Part shown: one piece after another, positions 7,730 through 14,100 of the stretch
How positions within the stretch are numbered: position 1 is the first letter of the stretch
How the letters are laid out: the number at the start of each line of letters is the position of its first letter
The notes under the pieces: generated by a model
What the model was told of the DNA's origin: nothing
Database searches by the model: none
The model's input: only the letters and a program-made list of their open reading frames with translations
Source: Paraclostridium ghonii
Lineage (GTDB): Bacteria; Bacillota; Clostridia; Peptostreptococcales; Peptostreptococcaceae
Assembly: GCF_023653455.1 (NCBI RefSeq)
Contig: NZ_JAKEDR010000065.1
Span: 1 to 16,670 of the forward strand
DNA length: 16,670 nucleotides
Reading direction: 5' to 3'
Position numbers and translations under genes: made by a program

Positions 7730-7990
7730 CTATAATTTTTCTACTATTTTTTTAGCTAAAATTCTAGAATCTACTTTATAAGTTCCATTTTCTATTTGAT
7801 TTTTAAGGCGATTGATTTTTTCCATATTCATTGATTCTTCCTTTGAATTAACTTTGCTTAAATACTTGCCTAATTCTGATATTTGAACACTATCAGTATT
7901 ATTTTTACTTCTATTTTCATTATTATTTTTTAATTTATCCATTTTATATATGCTATTGAATGCTATATGTTTATCATTAGTAACTTTCAA
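7730..7990 (-). CDS. flgM: Anti-sigma factor FlgM (inhibitor of sigma-D)
   Basis: FlgM holds the flagellar sigma factor until the hook-basal body is complete. The 86-residue protein has a disordered, Asn/Lys-rich N-terminal half, then the FlgM domain: DSVQISELGKYLSK at about 33-46 and KINRLKNQIENGTYKVDSRI, then LAKKIVEKL, at the C-terminus (the motif IENGTYKVD followed by an IA/LA helix is typical). The start is a TTG at 7988-7990 with AGGAGG 7 nt upstream. It controls the same sigma factor whose promoter is seen before fliC. Confidence 0.93.
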   Translation of the reverse strand: MKVTNDKHIAFNSIYKMDKLKNNNENRSKNNTDSVQISELGKYLSKVNSKEESMNMEKINRLKNQIENGTYKVDSRILAKKIVEKL

Positions 7991-8011
7991 AACGCTACCT
8001 CCTCAAGAATT

Positions 8012-8335
8012 TTAATATTCTTCTTGCATTGATTTTATTTTAGATAATCTTACGGCTATCTTATCATTTATTATCATACTTTCTCCGCTTGCTATAGTTA
8101 CCCCATTTATACTTATGTCTAATGGCTCCTCTAAATATTTATCTAATTCTAAAATGTCCCCTACTTTTAGAGTCACTATACTCGATATTTTTTCACGAGT
8201 GCTCCCTACTAAAACTTCTAGTTCCATATCTGCATGAGATATTGACTCTATAGCATTTATTGATTCTAAATTTCCTTGTTGTAATTGTTCAAACTGAGGT
8301 TCATATATATATTGTACTCCATCTTTGCTTTGCAT
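8012..8335 (-). CDS. fliN: FliN-type flagellar motor switch (C-ring) protein, SpoA domain
   Basis: A 107-residue protein consisting almost entirely of a SpoA/FliN domain (about 35-103): MELEVLVGSTREKISSIVTL, then LKVGDILELDKYLEEPLDIS, then NGVTIASGESMIINDKIAVRL. This matches the family order 'LGxxxxxxxxllxLkxGdvi.Ld', 'pvdi.vNg..ia.GEv.vi..k.aVrI'. FliN packs at the base of the C-ring with FliG and FliM and takes part in switching and export. No FliM or FliY extension is present. AAGGAG ribosome binding site before the ATG. In C. difficile a short FliN-like gene also lies in the late cluster; it may be a second copy apart from a FliM/FliN pair elsewhere (inference). Confidence 0.88.
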   Translation of the reverse strand: MQSKDGVQYIYEPQFEQLQQGNLESINAIESISHADMELEVLVGSTREKISSIVTLKVGDILELDKYLEEPLDISINGVTIASGESMIINDKIAVRLSKIKSMQEEY

Positions 8336-8353
8336 AAATATCGCTCCTTATTC

Positions 8354-8779
8354 TTACAAATATAAGTCAATTAAAAGTCCATTAATATCATCTATTTCTG
8401 AAATAATATCTATATTGTCTTTTTCATTTTCTAAAACAGATTTGGTTAAACTTTCTAATTTTTCATCAACTATTTTTACTGTTTTAAAATAATTATTGCT
8501 CCAAAAGGAATCTTTTTTATCTGTTTCATAAGTATAGTCAACTACAGATTTTAAATACTTTTGTATTGCTTGTTTGTATTTAATAACGTGTGTATATCCT
8601 CTTGTGTTTGCTAAGTCTTTTCCTATATCTTTAATTTGAGTTAAATACATATCTACTTCTTCTTTAGTTTTTAATATATTAACCTTATTAAATCTATCAC
8701 TAAAGCTTATGGACTGTTTTGGTTTCTTTATATCCATTGAACCGCTTTCATTTCCTATTTTAAATTCTCTTATTTTCAT
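8354..8779 (-). CDS. YaaR-like protein (DUF327 family)
   Basis: 141 residues, cytoplasmic, with no signal peptide. The C-terminal two thirds fits the YaaR/DUF327 family, whose function is not well defined: EVDMYLTQIKDIGKDLANTR at about 41-60, then KYKQAIQKYLKSVVDYTYET, FKTVKIVDEKLESLTKSVLE, and the terminal INGLLIDLYL (family pattern '.I.GLLvDlyi'). Within a flagellar operon, between a muralytic enzyme and a switch protein, a role in flagellar assembly or export seems likely, but that is only guilt by association. Ribosome binding site AGAGGT. Confidence 0.8.
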   Translation of the reverse strand: MKIREFKIGNESGSMDIKKPKQSISFSDRFNKVNILKTKEEVDMYLTQIKDIGKDLANTRGYTHVIKYKQAIQKYLKSVVDYTYETDKKDSFWSNNYFKTVKIVDEKLESLTKSVLENEKDNIDIISEIDDINGLLIDLYL

Positions 8780-8821
8780 GCTTACCTCTAACTAATAATA
8801 TTCCCCTATAATTGATTTTTT

Positions 8822-9514
8822 TTATGCCTTATAGTATTTCATAACTTTTGGGACATAATTTTGAGTTTCTTTTGGCATTAAATATATGTCTTGTGGAGAA
8901 TTTACACCTCTTTTTCTCATTCTTGTTGGCCCTCCATTGTATGCCATTAAAGCCATTTCTTTGTTGCCATTATACTTATCCAAGTATTCTTTTATATGTC
9001 TTGTCCCTCCATCTATATTTTGATATATATCAAATGGATCTGTAACTCCTAGGTCTCTACAATTTTCTGGCATAAGTTGCATTAGTCCTTTAGCTCCTGC
9101 TTTAGATGCACATTTAGGATTAAAGTCTGATTCCACTTTTATAATTGCTCTTATTAACTTTTCATCAACTCCATATTTCTTCGCTGATGTAGCTATAGCC
9201 TCTTCTATTTGTGCATTTAAATCTTGATTCTTAGATGTTGATGCAAGTTTATTACTATTGTTCATAGAATTAACCGTATCTAAATTTTCACTTTGCTTGT
9301 TTGATGCTTCTACATTGTTATTATGATTGCAGCAGGTGCAACAATTATTTGTATATTGATTATTTCTACCTTGTGGTATATTTGCTACAGCTTTTAATAA
9401 ACTTAGCATTAACATGTCAAATCCTTGTCCGGTCTCATTACTATTGTTATTTTTATAAATACTGTTACTTGACATTAATGCGGTCATTTTTAACAAATCT
9501 ATATTGTCAATCAT
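8822..9514 (-). CDS. SLT-type lytic transglycosylase of the flagellar operon
   Basis: Cleaves the glycan strands of peptidoglycan, here probably to open the wall for the flagellum. The C-terminal half (about 100-230) is a soluble lytic transglycosylase domain. It has the catalytic Glu128 in KVESDFNP, then ASKAGAKGLMQLMPE (136-150), the AYNGGP motif (191-196) and ETQNYVPKVM (216-225). The N-terminal ~95 residues have no recognisable signal peptide and are Asn/Ser-rich with an unusual CCTCCNH cluster at 58-64. The route out of the cell is therefore unclear and may be flagellar export. First gene of the operon, with GAGGTGAT before the ATG. The same kind of gene opens the late cluster in C. difficile. 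Confidence 0.92.
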   Translation of the reverse strand: MIDNIDLLKMTALMSSNSIYKNNNSNETGQGFDMLMLSLLKAVANIPQGRNNQYTNNCCTCCNHNNNVEASNKQSENLDTVNSMNNSNKLASTSKNQDLNAQIEEAIATSAKKYGVDEKLIRAIIKVESDFNPKCASKAGAKGLMQLMPENCRDLGVTDPFDIYQNIDGGTRHIKEYLDKYNGNKEMALMAYNGGPTRMRKRGVNSPQDIYLMPKETQNYVPKVMKYYKA

Positions 9515-9546
9515 TTTATCACCTCTACTATATACTTATAACTAGT

Positions 9547-9573
9547 TATACGACACCTATTTTTAAAAGTTTA
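9547..9573 (-). promoter_or_regulatory. Possible degenerate sigma-D promoter of the late flagellar operon
   Basis: The minus strand reads TAAA (9570-9573), a 15-nt spacer, then GTCGTATAA. Compared with TAAA-N15-GCCGATA(A/T), the -35 and spacing fit exactly, but the -10 looks disturbed by one extra base. The start would fall near 9540, about 26 nt before the ATG. The -10 overlaps a 14-bp perfect palindrome TATAACTAGTTATA (9537-9550), which may instead be an operator. Confidence 0.4.
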
Positions 9574-9597
9574 GTATAGTTGTTTAAATTTTAATAA

Positions 9598-9626
9598 AGT
9601 ATAATTTATTTAACTTTAGATGCGAA
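9598..9626 (-). promoter_or_regulatory. Possible sigma-A promoter of the late flagellar operon
   Basis: The minus strand has TTCGCA (9621-9626), a 17-nt spacer, and TATACT (9598-9603): 4/6 and 5/6 matches to the consensus with ideal spacing. It lies just after the terminator-like repeat of the preceding gene and would give a leader of about 77 nt. AT-rich DNA yields such matches easily. Confidence 0.4.
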
Positions 9627-9641
9627 AAAGGTGTACCTAGT

Positions 9642-9727
9642 AAAAAGAGTGTATATTCACTTACTTCAGACAAAGTCCTTAAAATTGGACTTTAAGTCTT
9701 TTGTCAGTTGAATATACACCCTTTTTT
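9642..9727. repeat. Structured intergenic repeat A, copy 1 (terminator-like long hairpin)
   Basis: Outer arms 9642-9659 and 9709-9726 pair over 18 bp with one mismatch, bounded by an A-run on the left and a T-run on the right, so it could terminate transcription on either strand. The inside (core 9653-9715) contains a further AAAGTCC/GGACTTT stem. The 63-nt core recurs at 10805-10866 with about 58 identical positions. It lies 57 nt after the GumN-like lipoprotein stop and before the flagellar promoters, insulating the two units. Confidence 0.85.
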
Positions 9728-9783
9728 ATTTGCTCATATATTTAAGCCTAAGCTTGCTTTTATAATTTTATTAAAAGTTATTT

Positions 9784-10707
9784 TTATTTTATTTGTGTTA
9801 CTGTATAACCCATATTTTCAAGATTTTTCAATATACTGTTGTCTCCAAAAAAGTGCATTACTCCTAGTGATACAACGTATTTTTGTTTTTCTTTTGCTAA
9901 TTCATCTATTTTCTTTGCCATTTGTTCATCTCTTTTTAAATATTGTTCTTTATATTCTTTTAAATTTTCTTCTTGTAATTTTTTAGCTTGTTTTTCCATG
10001 TATCCAGTATCTCCTTTTATAAAGGCATACATAGTTTCATTCATTTGTTTTGTAGTATCTTTTAATGTTTTTGAATCAAATGTGTTTACAAAGCTTTTAA
10101 AATCTTGAGTTGATTTTTTTAATATATCAACTTGTGTTTTATTGCTTTCTAGTGATATTATAGTCTTTTTTTCTTCTGTAAATTTGTCTGCTAGATAAGA
10201 GTTTAGAGAAGTTCCTGTTAATCCTGCTTTTTCTGCTTCTACTTGTTTAATTAATGACAGTACTCCACTTGGACTTAAGTTTTTTACTTCTTTATATTTT
10301 ATATCCAATGATTCCAATATTTTATCTAATTTAACTTGTTCTTCTTTTGTAAGTAAATCTTTTAACTCTTTGCCTTCTAAATAAATTTCTTTTTGCTGTT
10401 GTTCTTGTAAATCTTTTATCGTTTTTTCATCTTTTAAATTTATTTCAAGCGCTAATGCATCCGTTTCTTTCAATATTTTTTTCATTGTTTCATTATTATA
10501 ATCTAAATTTGGTTTACTTGGTTGCATAGATGCTGTTAAGTATATAGTGTCATTACCTTTTTTAGCTTCCCAAGAAAACCCTTTCATTGGAACTGTTGAT
10601 TTTTTTGAGCTTTCACTTTGATTACTATCTTTATTTGTGCATCCTACACCTAGGACTAAAATTATAATTGGTATTATTAATAATACCAACTTCTTTATAA
10701 GTTTCAT
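9784..10707 (-). CDS. GumN/TraB-family lipoprotein
   Basis: A 307-residue exported protein. Lys-rich start, hydrophobic stretch at about 7-20, then a lipobox-like LGVGC with Cys23 as the probable lipidation site. The mature part fits the TraB/PrgY/GumN fold: an N-terminal WEAKKGNDTIYLTAS segment, LALEINL with Glu88, a long charged helical middle (about 90-260), and the C-terminal KYVVSLGVMHFFGDN containing GxxH at 282-285 followed by the usual LENMGYTV ending. The first GxxH motif is altered to A59-x-x-Q62, so a metal ligand expected of active members seems lost. AGGGGGAT ribosome binding site. It appears monocistronic, flanked by structured repeats on both sides. Function unknown. Confidence 0.75.
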   Translation of the reverse strand: MKLIKKLVLLIIPIIILVLGVGCTNKDSNQSESSKKSTVPMKGFSWEAKKGNDTIYLTASMQPSKPNLDYNNETMKKILKETDALALEINLKDEKTIKDLQEQQQKEIYLEGKELKDLLTKEEQVKLDKILESLDIKYKEVKNLSPSGVLSLIKQVEAEKAGLTGTSLNSYLADKFTEEKKTIISLESNKTQVDILKKSTQDFKSFVNTFDSKTLKDTTKQMNETMYAFIKGDTGYMEKQAKKLQEENLKEYKEQYLKRDEQMAKKIDELAKEKQKYVVSLGVMHFFGDNSILKNLENMGYTVTQIK

Positions 10708-10743
10708 TTAAATCCCCCTCGTCAGTTATGTTATGTTGTTATA

Positions 10744-10773
10744 ATTGTAACATATTTTTACAGTTATTGCGAA
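10744..10773 (-). promoter_or_regulatory. Candidate promoter of the GumN/TraB-like lipoprotein gene
   Basis: The minus strand has TTCGCA (10768-10773), an 18-nt spacer, and TACAAT (10744-10749): 4/6 and 5/6 consensus matches, about 37 nt before the ATG. It sits immediately after repeat A copy 2, as expected for the start of a new unit. The same TTCGCA -35 occurs in the sigma-A-like promoter near 9620. Confidence 0.4.
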
Positions 10774-10789
10774 TTTAACCTATGCAATG

Positions 10790-10880
10790 AAAGAGGGGGT
10801 AGTAATATTCACTTCCTTCAGACAAAGTCCTAAAAACGGACTTTAAGTCTTTCGTCAGTTGAATATTACTCCCTCTTTTT
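10790..10880. repeat. Structured intergenic repeat A, copy 2 (terminator-like long hairpin)
   Basis: The arms AGTAATATTCA/TGAATATTACT (11 bp) and AAAGAGGG/CCCTCTTT (8 bp) form a long stem with a 3-nt bulge (10798-10800). The core 10805-10866 matches copy 1 in the same orientation, with 4 substitutions and one 1-nt gap. The outer arms differ from copy 1 (for example AGTAATATT versus GTGTATATT) but remain self-complementary. On the minus strand it follows murJ and repeat B1 and precedes the lipoprotein promoter. Confidence 0.85.
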
Positions 10881-10897
10881 CTCTTTTTATTAAGATA

Positions 10898-10974
10898 AAG
10901 GGTTGATATATAAGTTTTAGCTACCTTTAAAGCATCTTTACAGCTTTGGTAGCTAAACTTATATATCAACCCTT
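10898..10974. repeat. Structured intergenic repeat B, copy 1 (27-bp hairpin after murJ)
   Basis: AAGGGTTGATATATAAG... pairs with ...CTTATATATCAACCCTT along 27 bp with a single bulged T, and an inner AAAGC/GCTTT stem closes the loop. It begins 9 nt after the murJ stop. The 51-nt core 10911-10961, read on the minus strand, matches 13677-13727 on the plus strand at 47 of 51 positions. It lies in the sense direction of the gene it follows in both places. Probable transcription terminator or mRNA 3' end, although the T-tract on the minus strand is weak. Confidence 0.85.
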
Positions 10975-10983
10975 ATGTATTTT

Positions 10984-12525
10984 TTATCGTTTTAATTTAC
11001 GTTTCACCATATCTATTGCCATATTTACTTCTTCTACTTTAAACACCACAATAAGTACTGTATATATAGCTCCTCCTAATGCTATAGAAGTTCCTAATGC
11101 TATTGCCTCTTGTATAAATCCTAATCCAAGTATCCCAAACAAGAATTTATATGTAAAGTATGTTACTACCCCCATTACAAGAGATGATATTAATATTTTT
11201 ATAAATGTAGATTTTATTTTATCTTGTCCATAATATCCAATTTTTTTCTTTAAACTTCTAAATAGTAAAAGTATACATATCAAAGCGGATAAACTTGTTG
11301 CTAATGCTAATCCTCCGTGTCCCATAACTTTTACTAATACTATGTCTAAAACTATGTTTAAAGCAACAGATATCATACCATTTACCATTGGTGTCTTTGT
11401 ATCTTTTAATGAATAAAATACCTTTCCTAATATATCTCTTAATCCAAAGCCTATCATTCCAACTGAATAAAATACTAAGGCTGTTGCTGTTAATACAGTA
11501 GATCTATCATCAAAAGCTCCTCTTTGAAATAATATTCTAACAATCGGTGTTGCAAGAATTATTGCTCCGATTGATGCTGGTATAACTAATAAATTTACAC
11601 AGTTTACACTATTTGCTACTGACTGTGCAAACTTTTCATTATTATTTTCAGTAGATAACTTAGATAAAGTTGGATATATAACTGCACCTAATGTTGCTAT
11701 AAATAAACCCATAACAAATCCATTAAGTCTATTAGCACTATTTAGTGCCGTTATTACCCCATCTTCAAGCCCCGATGCCAAACTTTTATCTACCATGACA
11801 TTAACTTGATTTACAGCAACTCCTATAAATACAGGCATAACTAACCATAACATTTTCTTTAAATATTCATCTTTTAAATCTATTGTAGGTTTAAATTTAT
11901 ATCCTTTTTTTATAGCAAATGGTACTTGGAATAAAAATTGCGATAACATGCCTATCAATGTTCCTATTGCTAATATATAAATATTTCCTACAACTGCACT
12001 TAATATTATAGATATTATTATTATTATATTATTGGGCAATCCTATCATTCCAGGAATAGTAAAATCTCCCTTTATTTGTAAGTATGATGTCATTAAGTTG
12101 CTTAACCCTATAAATAATACTCCACCAATCATTATCCTTACAAATTTAGCTGCTACTACTAACTTTTCCCCTTCATAATGCCATGCAAACATTTTTACTA
12201 AAGGCTCTGCAAATATAAATCCTAAAACCCCTAGTATTATACTTAATGCTACAACAATACTCATTATGTTATTTGAAAATTTAATCGCTCTTTCTTCGCC
12301 TCTTTCATTTAAAACTTCTTGATATAAAGGTATAAACGTCGTACCTAAACCTACTCCTATTGATGCAAATAACACCAAAGGTATATTCATCGCTACTATA
12401 TATACATCACTATATGCACTTGTTCCATAAAAATAATTTAGTACTATTTCTCTTCCAAATCCTAGTACTTTCGATAACATAGTGACTACCATAAGCCAAA
12501 ATGCTGATTTTGCCAAGTTACTCAT
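10984..12525 (-). CDS. murJ: Lipid II flippase MurJ (MviN family)
   Basis: An integral membrane protein of the MOP superfamily that moves lipid II across the cytoplasmic membrane for peptidoglycan synthesis. The 513 residues show about 14 hydrophobic segments. The N-terminal signature SAFWLMVVTMLSKVLGFGRE (7-26) is followed by YGTSAYSDVYIVAMNIP. Conserved stretches follow in the middle (FIGVAVNQVNVMVDKSLAS near 235-253; RNxF-like LNSANRLNGFVMGLF). The C-terminal region contains ILFQRGAFDDRSTVLTATAL. AGGAGGA ribosome binding site 4-5 nt before the ATG. It is divergently arranged from the MscS-type gene, with 245 bp between, and closed by repeat B1. Bacillus-type Amj substitutes are not seen here. 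Confidence 0.93.
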   Translation of the reverse strand: MSNLAKSAFWLMVVTMLSKVLGFGREIVLNYFYGTSAYSDVYIVAMNIPLVLFASIGVGLGTTFIPLYQEVLNERGEERAIKFSNNIMSIVVALSIILGVLGFIFAEPLVKMFAWHYEGEKLVVAAKFVRIMIGGVLFIGLSNLMTSYLQIKGDFTIPGMIGLPNNIIIIISIILSAVVGNIYILAIGTLIGMLSQFLFQVPFAIKKGYKFKPTIDLKDEYLKKMLWLVMPVFIGVAVNQVNVMVDKSLASGLEDGVITALNSANRLNGFVMGLFIATLGAVIYPTLSKLSTENNNEKFAQSVANSVNCVNLLVIPASIGAIILATPIVRILFQRGAFDDRSTVLTATALVFYSVGMIGFGLRDILGKVFYSLKDTKTPMVNGMISVALNIVLDIVLVKVMGHGGLALATSLSALICILLLFRSLKKKIGYYGQDKIKSTFIKILISSLVMGVVTYFTYKFLFGILGLGFIQEAIALGTSIALGGAIYTVLIVVFKVEEVNMAIDMVKRKLKR

Positions 12526-12559
12526 AACTTCCTCCTATTTCTAATTTCGACTAAACTCT

Positions 12560-12565
12560 ATTATA
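12560..12565 (-). promoter_or_regulatory. Possible -10 element of murJ
   Basis: A TATAAT lies on the minus strand 34 nt before the murJ ATG. No good -35 is visible 16-18 nt further upstream because the DNA there is an A/T run, so this is weak. Confidence 0.3.
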
Positions 12566-12699
12566 TAAAATTTTTTAAAAAATAAAAAGACTAGGATATA
12601 TAATCTCTCTATTTTTTTAAGTTACATTTTTGTTATTTATAATTAAACTATCTGTACTATTTATATTAACTTAAATTTATTTATACCAAACCTCATTTG

Positions 12700-12728
12700 T
12701 AGACTTTTATCGAAAAATGTTATATTAT
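12700..12728 (+). promoter_or_regulatory. Candidate promoter of the MscS-type gene
   Basis: TAGACT (12700-12705), a 17-nt spacer, and TATTAT (12723-12728) match the vegetative consensus at 4/6 and 5/6 positions, about 42 nt before the TTG start. Confidence 0.4.
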
Positions 12729-12770
12729 ATCTATTGGTAAGTTTTTAAAATGTAAGTGAGGTGTTAGATA

Positions 12771-13634
12771 TTGGATGAAAATTTAGTACAATCTGTTACT
12801 GAAAATGTTGAAAAAATTAGTAATATGCCTTTAGATATAATAACTGAAAAATTTTTAAATTGGATTGCAACTTTTGGAGCTAAACTTATAATTGGCTTTA
12901 TTGTTATATTTGTCGGATTAAAAATCATAAAAAAAGTTGTAAAGCACTTCACAGCTTTCTTACAAAGGAAATCTGTAGACGTAACTCTTACTAAGTTTTT
13001 ACATGCATTTGCTGAAGTAACATTAAAAATGTTCCTATTTTTAATAATTCTTGAATATTGGGATGTTAAGTTAACAGGTCTTGCCGCATTAGTGGCTTCT
13101 GGGGGGGTTGCTATTGGTTTAGCTCTTCAAGGAAGTTTATCAAACTTTGCAGGTGGATTCATAATACTTTTAATTAGACCTTTTAAAGTTGGTGATTATG
13201 TAGAAACTGGTATTTATCAAGGAAAAGTTGAAGAAATTGGATTGTTCTATACTAAACTTACAACTTTAGATAATAAGTTAATATTGATACCTAATGGAGC
13301 TTTATCAAACGGAAGTTTAGTTAACTATTCTGCTAAAGAAAAAAGAAGAGTGGATCTAACTTTTAATGTTAGCTATGACAATGATATTATTCATGTTAAA
13401 AATGTTTTAATAGATATCATAAAAAAACAAACTCTTGTATTAGATGACCCAGATTTTTTTGTAGGAATAACTGCTCATGGTCCTAGTTCTATAGATTTTA
13501 CTGTTAGAGTATGGTGTAAGTCTGAACATTATTGGGATATACACAATAGTTTATTGGAAGAAGTTAAGTTAAGTTTTGATAAAGAAAATATTAATATCCC
13601 TTACCCTCAAATGGATATTCATATAAAGAGATAA
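12771..13634 (+). CDS. mscS: MscS-family mechanosensitive ion channel
   Basis: Forms a heptameric channel that opens under membrane tension to release solutes on osmotic downshock. Its 287 residues equal the size of E. coli MscS. Three membrane helices: about 37-57, about 77-97, and the pore helix at about 103-135 with LVASGGVAIGLALQGSLSNF (glycine/alanine ridge) and then RPFKVGDYVE. The beta domain follows (GKVEEIGLFYTKLTTLDNKL, then IPNGALSNGSLVNYS), and the C-terminus ends PYPQMDIHI, a family signature. The start is TTG at 12771 with GAGGTG 7 nt upstream; the nearby ATG at 12775 is out of frame. Its stop codon lies inside the left arm of terminator-like repeat B2. Confidence 0.93.
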   Translation: MDENLVQSVTENVEKISNMPLDIITEKFLNWIATFGAKLIIGFIVIFVGLKIIKKVVKHFTAFLQRKSVDVTLTKFLHAFAEVTLKMFLFLIILEYWDVKLTGLAALVASGGVAIGLALQGSLSNFAGGFIILLIRPFKVGDYVETGIYQGKVEEIGLFYTKLTTLDNKLILIPNGALSNGSLVNYSAKEKRRVDLTFNVSYDNDIIHVKNVLIDIIKKQTLVLDDPDFFVGITAHGPSSIDFTVRVWCKSEHYWDIHNSLLEEVKLSFDKENINIPYPQMDIHIKR

Positions 13635-13779
13635 AAAGAGCGTTTGTAAAATTTTCATAATCCAAAAGGTAAATCATAAGTTTTGCTCCAAAAGCTGTAA
13701 AGATGCTTTGAAGGTAGCTAAAACTTACAATTTACCATTAGCTTCTAATTTTACATTAGCTCTTTTTTATCTCTTTATA
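13621..13779. repeat. Structured intergenic repeat B, copy 2 (nested hairpin after mscS)
   Basis: The outer arms ATATAAAGAGAT... (13621-13641) and ...ATCTCTTTATAT (13759-13779) pair over about 20 bp with one bulge; the left arm contains the mscS stop codon. Nested inside are GTAAAATT/AATTTTAC, GGTAAAT/ATTTACC (13668-13674 with 13730-13736), TAAGTTTT/AAAACTTA and AAAGC/GCTTT. The core 13677-13727 is 47/51 identical to the reverse complement of 10911-10961. The T-rich run after the outer arm suits termination of mscS. Confidence 0.85.
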
Positions 13780-13904
13780 TTTTAGAAAAACTTTTATTTT
13801 ATTTTTATGTAAAGTTTTCCTTTAAGTTTCCGTATAATAATTTTGAGGGTTATGTCATTAACTCTCATCCAGTTTTTAAAATATTTTTTCCACACTATTA
13901 GTAT

Positions 13905-13943
13905 AAGCTTGATTATAAAGTATTTACTTTGATAATCAAGCTT
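13905..13943. terminator. Long hairpin in the gap after mscS, possible bidirectional terminator
   Basis: AAGCTTGATTAT pairs with ATAATCAAGCTT and, inside, AAAGTA with TACTTT around a TT turn: 18 bp with one bulged G (13931). A short TTTT run follows on the plus strand. It lies between convergent units (mscS on plus, the small lipoprotein on minus). The rest of the gap 13780-14045 holds shorter stems (for example GAGGGTTA/TAACTCTC at about 13845-13866) and no convincing gene. Confidence 0.5.
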
Positions 13944-13953
13944 TTGCTAGTTT

Positions 13954-14085
13954 TTATATATCTGATTTATAATCTTTTTTTCTACATTTATCCCATTTTT
14001 TTATATAACTTGTAATCGAAACTACTATGTATATATCTTCTTCCTTAAAAACTCTAACTATAATAGTAGAGTGTTCCCCATCAAA
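13954..14085 (-). pseudogene. Possible coding remnant in frame with the upstream lipoprotein gene
   Basis: On the minus strand 43 codons stay open (FDGEHSTIIVRVFKEEDIYI, then VVSITSYIKKWDK...) before a TAA at 13954-13956. The stretch has protein-like alternation of hydrophobic and charged residues but no start codon. It is in the same frame as the small lipoprotein gene that ends at 14101, separated from it by two TAA codons. It could be the decayed tail of that gene, a remnant of another gene, or chance. The terminator hairpin at 14046-14072 lies within it, which argues against coding. No family is recognised. Confidence 0.2.
14046..14072 (-). terminator. Probable terminator of the small lipoprotein gene
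   Basis: The minus strand forms ACTCTACTA/TAGTTAGAGT (9 bp, one bulge, TTA loop) followed by TTTTT. It begins about 28 nt after the lipoprotein stop codon. Confidence 0.5.
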
Positions 14086-14100
14086 TTACTCTAATATATT

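Noticed and set aside
9515..9641. Cyclic-di-GMP riboswitch or invertible switch before the flagellar operon
   Set aside because: C. difficile has both upstream of its early flagellar operon. Here the leader is short and shows neither the riboswitch core nor paired long inverted repeats flanking a promoter.
10775..10969. A 64-codon minus-strand open frame between murJ and the lipoprotein gene
   Set aside because: It runs straight through the A2 and B1 hairpins, so its codons are explained by the repeat structure, and no ribosome binding site supports it. Similar spurious peptides may be annotated wherever these repeats occur.
9642..13779. CRISPR-like interpretation of the repeated cores
   Set aside because: Only two copies of each core, widely separated, each in its own hairpin, with no regular spacers and no cas genes.
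13794..13868. A 24-codon Lys/Ile-rich minus-strand frame in the gap after mscS
   Set aside because: No ribosome binding site, low complexity, and overlap with hairpin-forming sequence; consistent with chance in AT-rich DNA.
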